DNA of 20,736 nt from assembly GCA_948472605.1 (NCBI GenBank), contig CAOKUH010000008.1, positions 1-20,736 on the forward strand. Direction: 5' to 3'. Both the position numbers and the translations under genes were made by a program. The notes beneath the pieces are model-generated. The model worked only from the letters and a program-made list of their open reading frames with translations, was not told the DNA's origin and searched no databases. This document shows, one piece after another, positions 6,892 through 15,192 of the stretch; positions within the stretch are counted from its first letter, which is position 1, and each line of letters opens with the position of its first letter. This DNA is from an uncultured Mycoplasmatota bacterium (GTDB lineage Bacteria > Bacillota_I > Bacilli_A > RF39 > UBA660).

Positions 6892-7185
6892 CTATGCTAG
6901 CTCTTTCTTAATGCTTTTAAGTAGAGTATCAAATTGCTTTATCGTGATAGGCATTGTTCTATTATATAAAAATAAATTTTTCCTATCGAAGTATATTAAT
7001 ATTAGCTTTTTTCCTTTAATCGTTACATCTACTTTATGAGGCTCTATAAAGCTAATATTAGTACCACTTATATAAAGTATTCTACCTTGCCTAAACTCAC
7101 ACTTAGCATTATTAAAACTACACGTAGTTCTTATCCTTTTTTCTAATTCTTCTGATTTTATAAATTTTTCACTAAAAATCTCCAT
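6892..7185 (-). CDS. Hypothetical protein
   Basis: A 97-residue protein of unknown function with a weak ribosome binding site (GGTG about 6 nt before the ATG). The sequence suggests a small beta-rich domain: RILYISGTNISFIEPHKVDVTIKGKKLILIYFDRKNLFLYN, followed by a C-terminal helix (KQFDTLLKSIKKELA). No membrane segment or catalytic motif is seen. It is the last gene of the accessory block before tRNA-Trp. It could be expressed together with fic (85 bp downstream), but the region between them has no obvious terminator or promoter to decide this. Confidence 0.55.
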   Translation of the reverse strand: MEIFSEKFIKSEELEKRIRTTCSFNNAKCEFRQGRILYISGTNISFIEPHKVDVTIKGKKLILIYFDRKNLFLYNRTMPITIKQFDTLLKSIKKELA

Positions 7186-7205
7186 TTTTTACACCATTTT
7201 TTAGT

Positions 7206-7249
7206 AAAAACAAAAACCGTGGATTTTCCTTTTATTTCCACGGCTTTTT
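7206..7249. terminator. Terminator downstream of tRNA-Trp
   Basis: CCGTGGA (7217-7223) pairs with TCCACGG (7237-7243); an A-run precedes it and a T-run follows, so it can act in both directions. Leftward it would end the tRNA-Trp transcript. A second small hairpin (ACTCCA/TGGAGT, 7260-7276) lies between it and the tRNA. Confidence 0.75.
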
Positions 7250-7287
7250 ACATATTTTAACTCCACTTTTTGGAGTGTATTTGCATT

Positions 7288-7361
7288 TGGCAGGGGATGA
7301 GAGAATCGAACTCCCAACTAAAGTTTTGGAGACTCCTATTATACCATTTAACTAATCCCCT
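7288..7361 (-). tRNA. trnW: tRNA-Trp (anticodon CCA)
   Basis: Read leftward: acceptor arms AGGGGAT and ATCCCCT, discriminator G and an encoded CCA end (7288-7290). The anticodon stem GGAGT/ACTTT encloses the 7-nt loop CTCCAAA, whose central CCA reads UGG, giving Trp. The T-arm GGGAG-TTCGATT-CTCTC has the conserved TTCGA. The 74-nt length includes CCA. It marks the border between the accessory block (on its 3' side) and core genes; tRNA 3' ends are frequent integration sites. Confidence 0.95.
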
Positions 7362-7383
7362 ATAAATTTATAACAACGATAGT

Positions 7384-7413
7384 ATTATATCACAATGCAT
7401 AACCAAAAATCAA
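7384..7413 (-). promoter_or_regulatory. Promoter of tRNA-Trp
   Basis: Read leftward, TTGATT (7408-7413), an 18-bp spacer and TATAAT (7384-7389). The expected start point is about 15 nt before the mature tRNA 5' end. Confidence 0.65.
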
Positions 7414-7444
7414 ATATTTTCATATATTATTATAGGTGATTATA

Positions 7445-7867
7445 ATGCTTATAAACTATACAACTAAAGAAATAGAATTATTAGCTAGAATAATGCGTGC
7501 AGAAGCTTTGGCAGAAGGAAATCAAGGTATGCTTATGGTAGGCAATGTAGTAGTTAATAGAAGTATTGCAAATTGTTTAACATTTAAAAACATAAATAGT
7601 ATAACAGATGCTGTGTATCAACCAAATCAATTTGCTGGAACAGAATCATCATTATTTCAAGCTAGTCCAACATCATTAGAAAAAGATCTTGCTAAAAGAG
7701 CACTACGTGGTGAATACTATTACCCTGCTACACATTCTTTATGGTTCTATGCTCCAGCCAAAAATACCTCTTGTCAAAATACTTGGTATAATCAAAAATT
7801 AGCTGGTAGATACAAAAACCATTGTTTCTATAGACCTGATTCAGGAACCTGTCAAGAACTATACTAA
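7445..7867 (+). CDS. SleB/CwlJ-type cell wall hydrolase
   Basis: A 140-residue protein made up almost entirely of a Hydrolase_2 (SleB/CwlJ) domain, a lytic transglycosylase-like peptidoglycan hydrolase. Visible hallmarks are ARIMRAEALAEG, with the catalytic Glu, then VGNVVVNRS, YQPNQFAG, and the C-terminal FYAP...C...TWYNQ...NHCFYRP. No signal peptide or anchoring domain is present, as in CwlJ. ATG 7445 is preferred over the in-frame GTG at 7436 because AGGTG sits 6 nt upstream of the ATG. In spore formers such enzymes degrade cortex during germination, but related copies occur in non-sporulating species, so sporulation cannot be concluded. It is divergent from tRNA-Trp and upstream of mscL. 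Confidence 0.9.
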   Translation: MLINYTTKEIELLARIMRAEALAEGNQGMLMVGNVVVNRSIANCLTFKNINSITDAVYQPNQFAGTESSLFQASPTSLEKDLAKRALRGEYYYPATHSLWFYAPAKNTSCQNTWYNQKLAGRYKNHCFYRPDSGTCQELY

Positions 7868-7942
7868 AGATATTTTAATAATTAATATCCTCTAGTAAAG
7901 AAAAATCTTTATTGTTATAATACTACCAGGAGGTATTTTTTT

Positions 7943-8353
7943 ATGATTAAAGAATTTAAAGCATTTATTTCACGAGGAAATGTAGTAGATTTAGCAGTTG
8001 GTGTCATTATTGGAGGAGCATTTAGTACTATTGTTTCTTCTTTAGTAAATGATATACTTATGCCAATTATTGGAATGATTTTAGGAGGAATAGATTTTAG
8101 CAATTTACAAATACAAATAGGAGAAGCTAAAATTTTATATGGAAGCTTTATTCAAAATGTTCTTGATTTTCTAATTGTTGCTTTTTGTGTATTTATTTTT
8201 GTTAAATTCATAAATAAGCTTTCTAAACTAGGTCATAAAAAAGAACAAAAAAAAGAAACTAAAGAAGAAATAGTAGAAACTGAGCTAACAATATTAAAAG
8301 AAATTCGTGATAATCTTATCAGTAACAAAAAAACTAAAATAAAGAAAAAATAA
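7943..8353 (+). CDS. mscL: Large-conductance mechanosensitive channel MscL
   Basis: A 136-residue protein matching MscL from end to end. It starts with the amphipathic N-terminal helix (FKAFISRGNVVDLAVGVIIG) leading into TM1, continues with SSLVNDILMPIIGMI, a periplasmic loop (about 48-68), TM2 (NVLDFLIVAFCVFIFVKF) and a charged cytoplasmic bundle (KKEQKKETKEEI and EIRDNLI). The homopentamer opens under membrane tension to release solutes on osmotic downshock. The strong AGGAGG lies 7 nt before ATG and a TATAAT (7914-7919) upstream suggests its own promoter. The stop is followed by a bidirectional terminator shared with the convergent BI-1 gene. Length is typical. Confidence 0.97.
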   Translation: MIKEFKAFISRGNVVDLAVGVIIGGAFSTIVSSLVNDILMPIIGMILGGIDFSNLQIQIGEAKILYGSFIQNVLDFLIVAFCVFIFVKFINKLSKLGHKKEQKKETKEEIVETELTILKEIRDNLISNKKTKIKKK

Positions 8354-8420
8354 AATTAGTTTAACTAGATTTTTTATGCCTAAAATCTTTTCCATCTAAT
8401 TAAATAAAATAAAAATTTAT

Positions 8421-8456
8421 AAAAAAAGTATAAGATTTAGTTCCTATACTTTTTTA
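8421..8456. terminator. Bidirectional terminator between mscL and BI-1 gene
   Basis: AAAAAAGTATA (8422-8432) and TATACTTTTTT (8445-8455) form an 11-bp stem with a 12-nt loop, A-rich on one side and T-rich on the other. Confidence 0.8.
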
Positions 8457-9104
8457 ATCTCTAGAATTACCAAGCAGCTTTAATAAATCTAAGAATATAT
8501 TAATATAATCTAAATATAAATTTAAAGCTCCTACTATACATAAGTTATCTTCATCTTGATAATCATTTTCTTCCCCAAGACGTTTAATCTTTTGAACATC
8601 ATAAGCCGTAAATCCGATAAAAACTAAAATACTTATTATAGTAATTGTCATATCAAATGTTCCATTATCTACAAACATATTTATTAGATAACAAATTATT
8701 ACTGCAAATAAAGCCATAAATAAATATGTTCCCCATTTAGTTAAATCTAATTTTGTAAAATATCCAATCAGTCCAAAGACTAAGAAAATTACTGCTGTAA
8801 GTAAGAAAACATATAAAATAGATGTTAAATTATACACTATAAATATTGCTGAGAAAGTTAAACCAGTAACAAAGCTATACAAAATAAAAATAATTCTCGC
8901 AACATTCTTACTCATGCTTTGTACTTTTGCCGATATTGCAATAACAAGTATTAATTCAATTATAGCTAAAATAATATAAGTAGGTCCTTTAAAAATATTG
9001 ATTATCATTGTTTCATTATGAGAAACTGCATAACCAGTTACAAAAGTAACCAAAAGGCCTACAAACATCCATAAAAATGTTTTGCTCATTAACTTATTTG
9101 GCAT
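8454..9104 (-). CDS. Bax inhibitor-1/YccA family membrane protein
   Basis: A 216-residue protein with about seven hydrophobic segments and the family's diagnostic ending GALNLYLDYINIFLDLLKLLG. The sixth segment region GFTAYDVQKIKRL holds the conserved Tyr-Asp of BI-1 proteins, which in the bacterial homologue YetJ form part of a pH-sensitive calcium leak pore. AAGGAGG stands about 7 nt upstream of the ATG. It lies 55 bp downstream of ychF in the same direction, with a TATAAT-like -10 (about 9134-9139, leftward) in the gap, so it could be read from its own promoter or by read-through. Cellular role in this organism is not known. Confidence 0.93.
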   Translation of the reverse strand: MPNKLMSKTFLWMFVGLLVTFVTGYAVSHNETMIINIFKGPTYIILAIIELILVIAISAKVQSMSKNVARIIFILYSFVTGLTFSAIFIVYNLTSILYVFLLTAVIFLVFGLIGYFTKLDLTKWGTYLFMALFAVIICYLINMFVDNGTFDMTITIISILVFIGFTAYDVQKIKRLGEENDYQDEDNLCIVGALNLYLDYINIFLDLLKLLGNSRD

Positions 9105-9159
9105 TATATTCCTCCTTCTTAATTAATATATATCCATTATAGCATTAAAAATACTATTT

Positions 9160-10260
9160 TTAAACATTAAACCTAAAATAAACAATATCTCCATCTTGCA
9201 TAATATAATCTTTTCCTTCTAAATAAAGCTTTCCAGCCTCTTGAACCTTTTTTTCGTCATTCAATTCTTCTAAATCATTAAATTTCATAATTTCTGCTTT
9301 AATAAAACCTCTTTCGATATCACTATGTATTAAACCAGCACACTTTTTAGCATTCATTCCTTTTTTAAAAGTCCAAGCTCTTACTTCATCACTTCCTACT
9401 GTAAAAAACGTCTGTAAACCTAATAAATCATATGTTGCAAATATTAATTTATCAAGCCCACTATTATTAATACCTAAATCTAGTAAGAAGGCTTTTTTTT
9501 CACTTTCCTCAAGTTCAGCAAGTTCTGATTCTATCTTCGCACACATAACTATTACACTAGCTTTTTCAAGAGATGCATACTGAAAAACTTTTTGAGTATA
9601 TAAGTTTCCATTTAAAACAATATCATCTTCTAATACATTTGCTACATAAATTATTGGCTTTAAAGTTATAAAATTAAAATTCTTTAAAAGTAATAATTCA
9701 TCATCTTCAAAATCTATTAATCTTAGCGCTTTATTGTTTAACAATGCTTCTTTTGCTTTTCTTAAGACCTCAACTTCTTTTAAAGCATCTTTATCTTTAG
9801 TAGTTTCAGCCTTTTTTGCTATTTTTTCTATTCGATTTTCAATTATTTCTAAATCAGCTAAAATAAGTTCTAAATTTATAATTTCAATATCACGTATTGG
9901 ATCAACATCACCTTCAACATGAATAATATTCTCATCTTTAAAACATCTTACAACTTCAACAATAGCATCTACTTCTCTTATGTGCGATAAAAATTTATTC
10001 CCAAGTCCTTCTCCTTTTGATGCACCTTTAACTAAACCTGCAATATCTGTAAATTCAAAACTTGTTGGTACTAAACTTTTAGGTATATATAATTCATTTA
10101 AATATTCTAAACGATTATCTGGTACTATTACAACTCCAATATTTGGGTCAATTGTTGCAAAAGGATAATTCGCTGCTAAAATATTTTTTTTAGTAATTGC
10201 ATTAAACAAAGTTGATTTACCAACATTAGGCAATCCAACAATTCCCGCTTTTAAAGACAT
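9160..10260 (-). CDS. ychF: Obg-like ATPase/redox-regulated P-loop protein YchF
   Basis: A 366-residue protein, the usual length for YchF/Ola1. The P-loop GLPNVGKST is at residues 9-17, followed by NYPFATIDPNIG (switch I), DIAGLVKGASKGEGLGNKFL (switch II) and, instead of the GTPase NKxD, NVLEDD. The altered G4 motif explains the family's preference for ATP. The C-terminal TGS-like domain ends with GDIVYFRFNV. The protein associates with ribosomes and acts in translation and stress responses. AGGTG lies about 6 nt before the ATG; only 10 bp separate it from abgT, so it is the last gene of the parA operon. This position, downstream of parAB, mscS and DUF951, is the common Bacillota order near the origin. 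Confidence 0.97.
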   Translation of the reverse strand: MSLKAGIVGLPNVGKSTLFNAITKKNILAANYPFATIDPNIGVVIVPDNRLEYLNELYIPKSLVPTSFEFTDIAGLVKGASKGEGLGNKFLSHIREVDAIVEVVRCFKDENIIHVEGDVDPIRDIEIINLELILADLEIIENRIEKIAKKAETTKDKDALKEVEVLRKAKEALLNNKALRLIDFEDDELLLLKNFNFITLKPIIYVANVLEDDIVLNGNLYTQKVFQYASLEKASVIVMCAKIESELAELEESEKKAFLLDLGINNSGLDKLIFATYDLLGLQTFFTVGSDEVRAWTFKKGMNAKKCAGLIHSDIERGFIKAEIMKFNDLEELNDEKKVQEAGKLYLEGKDYIMQDGDIVYFRFNV

Positions 10261-10270
10261 AAAATCACCT

Positions 10271-11815
10271 CTATAATGTAGGATAAGTTCCTACTCCAAT
10301 TGGAAGTCCTAATATATACCAAACAATTAGAATTGTCAATAATACAACAAATGTTGCTGCAACATAAGGTAATTGATACTTAATAGCTTTCAAAATATTA
10401 ACGGGTTTTTCATTTTGATTATATTTTTCCAACAAAGCTAAATATATTACATAATAAGCAAATAAAGGAGTAAGTCCAATTGTAATACATTCTCCAAATC
10501 TAAATATTACTTGCGTAAACTCTGGAGAAATACCTGCATTCATAAATACTGGAATTGTTACTCCAGACAAAATTGACCATCTTGTTATCGTTGAAGGTAA
10601 GAAAATTGTACTAACAGCACTTATAACAAACAAAAGAATTATAAGTGGAATTGCTGTGAATGTTGTACTACTTAATACATTAGCTAAACCAGTTACTAAC
10701 ACATTACCTATATTAGTATATTTTACAACATTTAATAAAATTGAAGCAAAAAATATTAATACAATAACTCTTCCTGTACCATCAAGTGAATGGCCTAAAT
10801 CATCACATAATTCACGATGATTTTTTATTGTTTTTGCCCCTATTCCATAAAATAAGCCAATAATAACCATTCCAGTTGTTACAATAAAAACGAATCCACT
10901 ACTAAAAAATGAATTATAACTAAATAATTTATCAATATAGAATGTTTGACTATTATCTAAAAACTTTCCTGAAAAAGGTAAATTAGGAATTATATTATAT
11001 AAGAAAATCAAAAAATAACAAAAGAATGCTAAAAATGCTAAAGCAAGACCCTTTTTTTGTTTTTTATCAAGTGGTAATTCATCTAATACTTCCGATTCTA
11101 AAGCCTCATACTTAGACAACTTATAAACAATATTTCTCTCTGTAATTCTTGTTATTAAAAACGCAAGAAGCCCTACAACTACAAACATAATAAATATAAA
11201 ACTAGTGGTTTTAAGTGTATAATCACTATCTAACATATGAGCAGCTAAAGTAGTTAATGATAGAAGAGAAGAATCAATACTAGTAAATACCACATTTATT
11301 CCATAACCACATGTAAGACCAGCAAAAGATGCTACAATCCCAATAGCTGGATTTCTTTTTCCCACTTCAAATAAAATTGCACTAATGGGTAATAAAATAA
11401 CAAAAGATAAATCTCCAATCATCCCAAGTATAATACTTATTAACACTAATACAAAAGTAACATTGACCTTTTTAGCATTTTTTGTAAGAAGCGTAAAAGC
11501 TACTTTTAAAAAACCACTTTTTTCCATTACCCCTATCCCAATTAAAATAATAATTAAACTACTTAAAGGAGCAAAAGAAATAAAATTTGTAATTGTACTT
11601 GTAAATATATATTTTAAACCACTTAAACTAAACAAAGAATTGATTTCTGAAATATATATATTGTACTCTAAAGAAGATGTACTAATTTTCCTAGAAGTCG
11701 CTTGAATTCCTAAAAAAGATAATATCCCACTTAAAACTATCACAAAACATATCATAATCATAATAGTCATAATAGGATGTAATGTCATTTTCTCTTTTAA
11801 TTTATTTACGTTCAC
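10271..11815 (-). CDS. AbgT-family transporter
   Basis: A membrane protein of about 514 residues with around a dozen hydrophobic segments. Family marks are HPIMTIMIMICFVIVLSG near the N-terminus, the re-entrant-type segments LPISAILFEVGKRNP and TIFLPSTITRWSIL, and RFGECITIGLTPLFAYYVIYLALL near the end, corresponding to the RxGD...TPL motif of AbgT proteins. Characterised members import p-aminobenzoyl-glutamate or export sulfonamide-like antimetabolites using an ion gradient. The GTG at 11815 is favoured because AGGTG stands 6 nt upstream; an in-frame GTG at 11824 overlaps that site. The start lies within the last codons of the DUF951 gene, so translational coupling is likely. Finding it between DUF951 and ychF is uncommon in my knowledge of this locus. 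Substrate cannot be told from sequence. Confidence 0.88.
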   Translation of the reverse strand: MNVNKLKEKMTLHPIMTIMIMICFVIVLSGILSFLGIQATSRKISTSSLEYNIYISEINSLFSLSGLKYIFTSTITNFISFAPLSSLIIILIGIGVMEKSGFLKVAFTLLTKNAKKVNVTFVLVLISIILGMIGDLSFVILLPISAILFEVGKRNPAIGIVASFAGLTCGYGINVVFTSIDSSLLSLTTLAAHMLDSDYTLKTTSFIFIMFVVVGLLAFLITRITERNIVYKLSKYEALESEVLDELPLDKKQKKGLALAFLAFFCYFLIFLYNIIPNLPFSGKFLDNSQTFYIDKLFSYNSFFSSGFVFIVTTGMVIIGLFYGIGAKTIKNHRELCDDLGHSLDGTGRVIVLIFFASILLNVVKYTNIGNVLVTGLANVLSSTTFTAIPLIILLFVISAVSTIFLPSTITRWSILSGVTIPVFMNAGISPEFTQVIFRFGECITIGLTPLFAYYVIYLALLEKYNQNEKPVNILKAIKYQLPYVAATFVVLLTILIVWYILGLPIGVGTYPTL

Positions 11816-12002
11816 TTGTATCACCTAATACTTTTTTTAATTTTTTTTCAAATTCTAATCGATCCATCATTATTTCACGACCACAATTCATACACTTAAG
11901 TTTTATATCAACACCCATTCTTGTTATTTTCCACTCATTTGTTTTACAAGCATGAGGTTTTTTCATAACTACTATATCTTCTAATTTATATTCTTTGTTC
12001 AT
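11802..12002 (-). CDS. DUF951 family protein (YyzM-like)
   Basis: A 66-residue protein, the whole of which matches DUF951: an N-terminal EYKLEDIVVMKKPHACKTNEWKITRMG followed by DIKLKCMNCGREIMMDRLEFEKKLKKV. The Cys and CxxC positions form a likely zinc site. The ATG at 12002 is preferred, with GAGGTG 5 nt upstream; a TTG at 12014 is in frame but lies in that site. The gene starts inside the last codons of mscS and its own end overlaps abgT, as expected for a compact operon. The family is widely found beside parB/mscS and ychF in Bacillota and is thought to bind nucleic acid; the function is not established. Confidence 0.93.
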   Translation of the reverse strand: MNKEYKLEDIVVMKKPHACKTNEWKITRMGVDIKLKCMNCGREIMMDRLEFEKKLKKVLGDTSERK

Positions 12003-12801
12003 AATGCACCTCAATTTGTTTATATGGTATTTTTAATTTATCCTTATCATACATCATTTTTATTATTTTCAAGGCTTCCCTTTTTATCTGCCATTGTTTT
12101 TCTTGTGAACACAAAAAACTAATTGTATAATTAACCGAACTCTCATCTAAAGCAGATATTCCTAAATATTGTGGCTCATTCTTTACTCCATCAATATTTT
12201 TTATTTCTAATAAGATTTTATCAATAGTTTTTTCTACAGATTTTACTTTAGCTTCGTAAGCTGTTGGAATATTTATTATTATATTAGCACTTTTTTGACT
12301 AATATTTATAACTTGATCAATATTACGATTAGCTATAACTAAAACTTCTCCCGTTGCTTTTTTTATTTTTGTAGTTTTAATTCCCATATCAAGAACTTCT
12401 CCTGTAAAATCATTAAATGTTATAATATCTCCTACCACAAAATAATTATCCATAATTAACGTAATTCCACTTATAAAATCTTTAATTGTATCTTGTAATG
12501 CTAAACCAAGTACTGCTCCAACAACTCCTAAACTTGCTATTAAAGCTTTTGTGTCTACACCATATAAGTTCAAAGCAAAAAGACCAAACAATATCCATAT
12601 CACATATCTAAAAATATTTGATATTAAGTTTACTATTGTTCTTCTTTTTTTTATTTCATAGGAATCTTTTCCAAAAATAATTATTTTATTTATAAAAACT
12701 TTTCCTATATGATAAAACACTATCGCAAGTAAAACTATGATAGCTAAACCATAAACTTCTTTTTTAGCTAAAAATGCAAGTATTCCTTTAGCACTTTCCA
12801 T
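11986..12801 (-). CDS. Small-conductance mechanosensitive channel, MscS family
   Basis: A 271-residue protein with three transmembrane segments (about 15-35, 58-82 and 88-110). The pore helix reads IASLGVVGAVLGLALQDTIKDFISGITL, the glycine/alanine-rich TM3 of MscS. It is followed by the beta domain (DIITFNDFTGEVLDMGIKTTKIK) and VIANRNIDQVINIS, then the alpha/beta C-terminal domain. The channel opens under membrane tension to protect against osmotic shock. It begins 5 bp after parB with a GGGTGAT site overlapping the parB end. Together with mscL the window carries both major mechanosensitive channel types, 4 kb apart. Confidence 0.93.
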   Translation of the reverse strand: MESAKGILAFLAKKEVYGLAIIVLLAIVFYHIGKVFINKIIIFGKDSYEIKKRRTIVNLISNIFRYVIWILFGLFALNLYGVDTKALIASLGVVGAVLGLALQDTIKDFISGITLIMDNYFVVGDIITFNDFTGEVLDMGIKTTKIKKATGEVLVIANRNIDQVINISQKSANIIINIPTAYEAKVKSVEKTIDKILLEIKNIDGVKNEPQYLGISALDESSVNYTISFLCSQEKQWQIKREALKIIKMMYDKDKLKIPYKQIEVHYEQRI

Positions 12802-12805
12802 CTAT

Positions 12806-13696
12806 CTAATCACCCATGATTTCTATTCCCAAAATTTCTAATATCCTAGCTAAATCTTTTTCTCTATCAAACGGAATCTCTATTTTATTATTTTTTATTT
12901 TGACTTTTGTTCCTAATTTTTCTCTCATTACTTTTTCATATATCGAATAATGAATGTTTTTATCTTCAAGCTTACGATGCATTTTATTATTTTTAGGCAT
13001 ATCACTATTAGATATTATATGTTCTAAATCTCTTACACTTAAACTTTCATTTATAATTCTATCTGCTAAATCATTTATTAAAACCTCATCACTTAACTTA
13101 CTTAAACTTCTAGCATGTCCCATACTAATTTTATTATTTTCTACTAATGTCTTGGTAGCATTTGGAAGTTTTAACAATCCCAACATATTTGTTACATGAC
13201 TTCTACTTTTTCCAAAACGACGAGCAAATTCTTCTTGAGTCATATTATTCAAATTAATAATATTTTCATAGGCTATTGCTTCATCTATTGGATTTAAATT
13301 TTCTCTTTGGATATTTTCTACAAGAGCTATTTCCATCATTTCTTGATCATCAAAGTCTTTTATAATAGCTGGAATAGTTTCTAATCCTGCTACACGAGAG
13401 GCTTTTGTACGACGTTCTCCAGCTACTAATTCATATCCTTTAACTGACTTTTTTACAATTATTGGTTGAACTACACCATATTCTTTAATACTAGAAGCAA
13501 GCTCTCTAATACTTTCTTCGTTAAAAGATTTACGAGGTTGATGAGGATTACTTCTAATCTCATCCAATCTGATTTCAATTATATCATTTGACTTAGCAGA
13601 ATCTATTATCTCTTTCTCAAAATTATCAAAATCAATTACTTCATTTGAAAATAATTGTTCTAATCCTTTACCTAAAGCTTTTCTTTTAGAATCCAT
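12806..13696 (-). CDS. parB: Chromosome partitioning protein ParB/Spo0J
   Basis: A 296-residue protein. Conserved parts in order: the N-terminal RKALGKGLEQLF, which stimulates ParA; IRSNPHQPRKSFNEESIRELASSI; the CTP-binding GERR motif (93-96) in VAGERRTKASRVAG; the segment EIALVENIQRENLNPIDEA; a helix-turn-helix with MTQEEFARRFGKSRSHVTNML; and a C-terminal dimerisation domain. ParB loads at parS sites as a CTP-dependent clamp and recruits SMC near the origin. It overlaps the end of parA by 11 bp. I find no copy of the canonical 16-bp parS palindrome (TGTTTCACGTGAAACA) in this window, so the parS sites are presumably elsewhere near the origin. Confidence 0.97.
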   Translation of the reverse strand: MDSKRKALGKGLEQLFSNEVIDFDNFEKEIIDSAKSNDIIEIRLDEIRSNPHQPRKSFNEESIRELASSIKEYGVVQPIIVKKSVKGYELVAGERRTKASRVAGLETIPAIIKDFDDQEMMEIALVENIQRENLNPIDEAIAYENIINLNNMTQEEFARRFGKSRSHVTNMLGLLKLPNATKTLVENNKISMGHARSLSKLSDEVLINDLADRIINESLSVRDLEHIISNSDMPKNNKMHRKLEDKNIHYSIYEKVMREKLGTKVKIKNNKIEIPFDREKDLARILEILGIEIMGD

Positions 13697-14471
13697 CTCT
13701 ATTAATCACTTCCTTTGCTAAATTGGCATATGCAAGAGTCGCCCTACTTGTTGGATCATATGCATTCACAGGTTTTCCATGACTTGGCGCTTCAACTAAA
13801 CGTACCAATCTTGGGATAATAGTATTAAATACTTTATTTTTAAAATATTTTCTTACCTCTTCCATTACTTCTAAACCAATATTAGTTCTTCCATCTAACA
13901 TTGTAAGTAAAACTCCTTCAATTCTTAAGTCAGGATTCATTTTTGATTGAACTAAAATAATCGAATTTAAAAGTTGGTTTATTCCTTCTAATGCATAATA
14001 TTCACATTGAACTGGAATAATAACTGCATCACTTGCAACTAAAGCATTCATGGTTGAAACCCCTAAAGAAGGCTGACAATCGATAAGAATATAATCATAA
14101 TAGTCTTTTATTTCTTCAAGTCTCAAACGTAATTGTTCATTTTGGCGAAATTCCTTATCTTCAAACATTTTTTTTACAAATTCAACTTCAACTCCTGCTA
14201 AGTTAATTGTTGAAGGTATTATTGATAAATTTTTAAATCTTGTTTTAATAATAGCTTGTTGAATCGAACAGGCACCAGTTATTACATCATATATATCAAG
14301 TTCAAAGTCGTTGGTATTTAAACCTAGCCCACTAGAAGCATTACCTTGAGAATCTAAGTCTATCAGTAATGTCTTTTTTCCTTCATTTCCTAAAGCAGCA
14401 GCCAAATTTATACTGGTCGTTGTTTTACCAACTCCTCCTTTTTGATTTACAATCGAAATAACTCTTGCCAT
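13686..14471 (-). CDS. parA: Chromosome partitioning ATPase ParA/Soj
   Basis: A 261-residue deviant Walker-type ATPase: KGGVGKTTTS at residues 11-20 with the signature lysine, the Walker A' segment LLIDLDSQGNASSGLG, and Walker B YILIDCQPSLG. The short N-terminus without an extra DNA-binding domain marks it as the chromosomal Soj type. It binds DNA in the ATP-bound dimer form and works with ParB in origin segregation and replication control. GAAGGATGG precedes the ATG. It is the first gene of the leftward operon parA-parB-mscS-DUF951-abgT-ychF. In many Bacillota rsmG and noc come upstream; here an unknown gene and a broken amidase are found instead. Confidence 0.97.
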   Translation of the reverse strand: MARVISIVNQKGGVGKTTTSINLAAALGNEGKKTLLIDLDSQGNASSGLGLNTNDFELDIYDVITGACSIQQAIIKTRFKNLSIIPSTINLAGVEVEFVKKMFEDKEFRQNEQLRLRLEEIKDYYDYILIDCQPSLGVSTMNALVASDAVIIPVQCEYYALEGINQLLNSIILVQSKMNPDLRIEGVLLTMLDGRTNIGLEVMEEVRKYFKNKVFNTIIPRLVRLVEAPSHGKPVNAYDPTSRATLAYANLAKEVINRDGF

Positions 14472-14554
14472 ACTACCATCCTTCTCAATATTTTAGTTAC
14501 TAAAAATATTTTAACACATTAAAAGATATTTGTCTTTATAAAAACATGCAAATT

Positions 14555-15028
14555 TTAGAGAATAATCTTTATAATATTTTCTATATCTTTTTTATTAAAC
14601 ATTTTTAATTGCCTCAAAATTAATTCAATTTCTTCCGTTTTAGTACAATAAAGTAAAGCTGCAATTAAGCAAATTTTAGAATTTTCTTTTAAATTTTCAA
14701 AACAATAAGGTATATATATTTCCCAATAACAAGGTATTATTAGCTCATGACTTTTACAAACTTCACGAAAACTAAAATTTATATAAAAAGTTTTTGATTG
14801 ATTAAGTACATTGTATACATCTTTTACTATGATTTTCAGAATTACCTCTGTATTAATCATAACTATTATTAGAATCGTAACTTCATCATCATTCTCACAA
14901 GTCTTTTTTTGTGTAACTTTTTTTAAACTTAGTCCATAAAAATCTAATATAATTTTATCTAACTTTCGACGATATTTAGAAATACTAAATATTTTTTTAA
15001 ATGTATTTATATTAATTAATCTTCTCAT
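14555..15028 (-). CDS. Hypothetical protein upstream of parA
   Basis: A 157-residue protein I do not recognise. The ATG at 15028 is chosen because AAAGGAGAG lies directly upstream; the longer reading frame starting at 15082 would translate through this site. The N-terminus is basic (MRRLININTFKKIFSISKYRRKLDK), the middle is rich in beta-strand-forming residues (VTILIIVMINTEVILKIIVKDVYNVL), and the end is helical (EEIELILRQLKMFNKKDIENIIKIIL). There is no clear signal peptide or membrane anchor. It is expressed in the same direction as parA, 83 bp upstream, and separated by an A+T-rich gap that should hold the parA promoter. It could be a decayed or lineage-specific gene. Confidence 0.6.
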   Translation of the reverse strand: MRRLININTFKKIFSISKYRRKLDKIILDFYGLSLKKVTQKKTCENDDEVTILIIVMINTEVILKIIVKDVYNVLNQSKTFYINFSFREVCKSHELIIPCYWEIYIPYCFENLKENSKICLIAALLYCTKTEEIELILRQLKMFNKKDIENIIKIIL

Positions 15029-15192
15029 GTTCTCTCCTTTTGGAGATAATAACAAACTAATAAAAATAATACAAACTGCCAATTTATATAAAACATTAAA
15101 AAAAATGATTAGTTACGTAAAAGAATTTAGCAAAAATATACAAAAGTTAATCATATTAGAAAGAAATTAACTAAAATTACTAGTTTTTTAAC

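Noticed and set aside
6833..7039. 68-codon plus-strand ORF
   Set aside because: Antisense of the 97-residue gene; hydrophobic composition results from A+T-rich antisense codons, no ribosome binding site.
1..7287. Second copy of the tRNA-Trp 3' end (att site) inside the left block
   Set aside because: Searched by eye for the GAGTTCGATTCTCTC segment and acceptor end; none seen.
7915..8103. 62-codon minus-strand ORF over mscL
   Set aside because: Antisense of the conserved mscL coding region.
9734..10168. Two plus-strand ORFs inside ychF
   Set aside because: Antisense frames of a highly conserved gene, without initiation signals.
11385..11705. 106-codon ORF on the plus strand
   Set aside because: It lies opposite the AbgT coding sequence, lacks a ribosome binding site, and its sequence is what an antisense frame of a membrane protein gives.
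12954..13199. Plus-strand ORF inside parB
   Set aside because: Antisense frame of a conserved gene with no initiation signal.
12806..14554. parS site next to parAB
   Set aside because: No copy of the 16-bp canonical palindrome, or a close variant, was found by eye here or elsewhere in the window.
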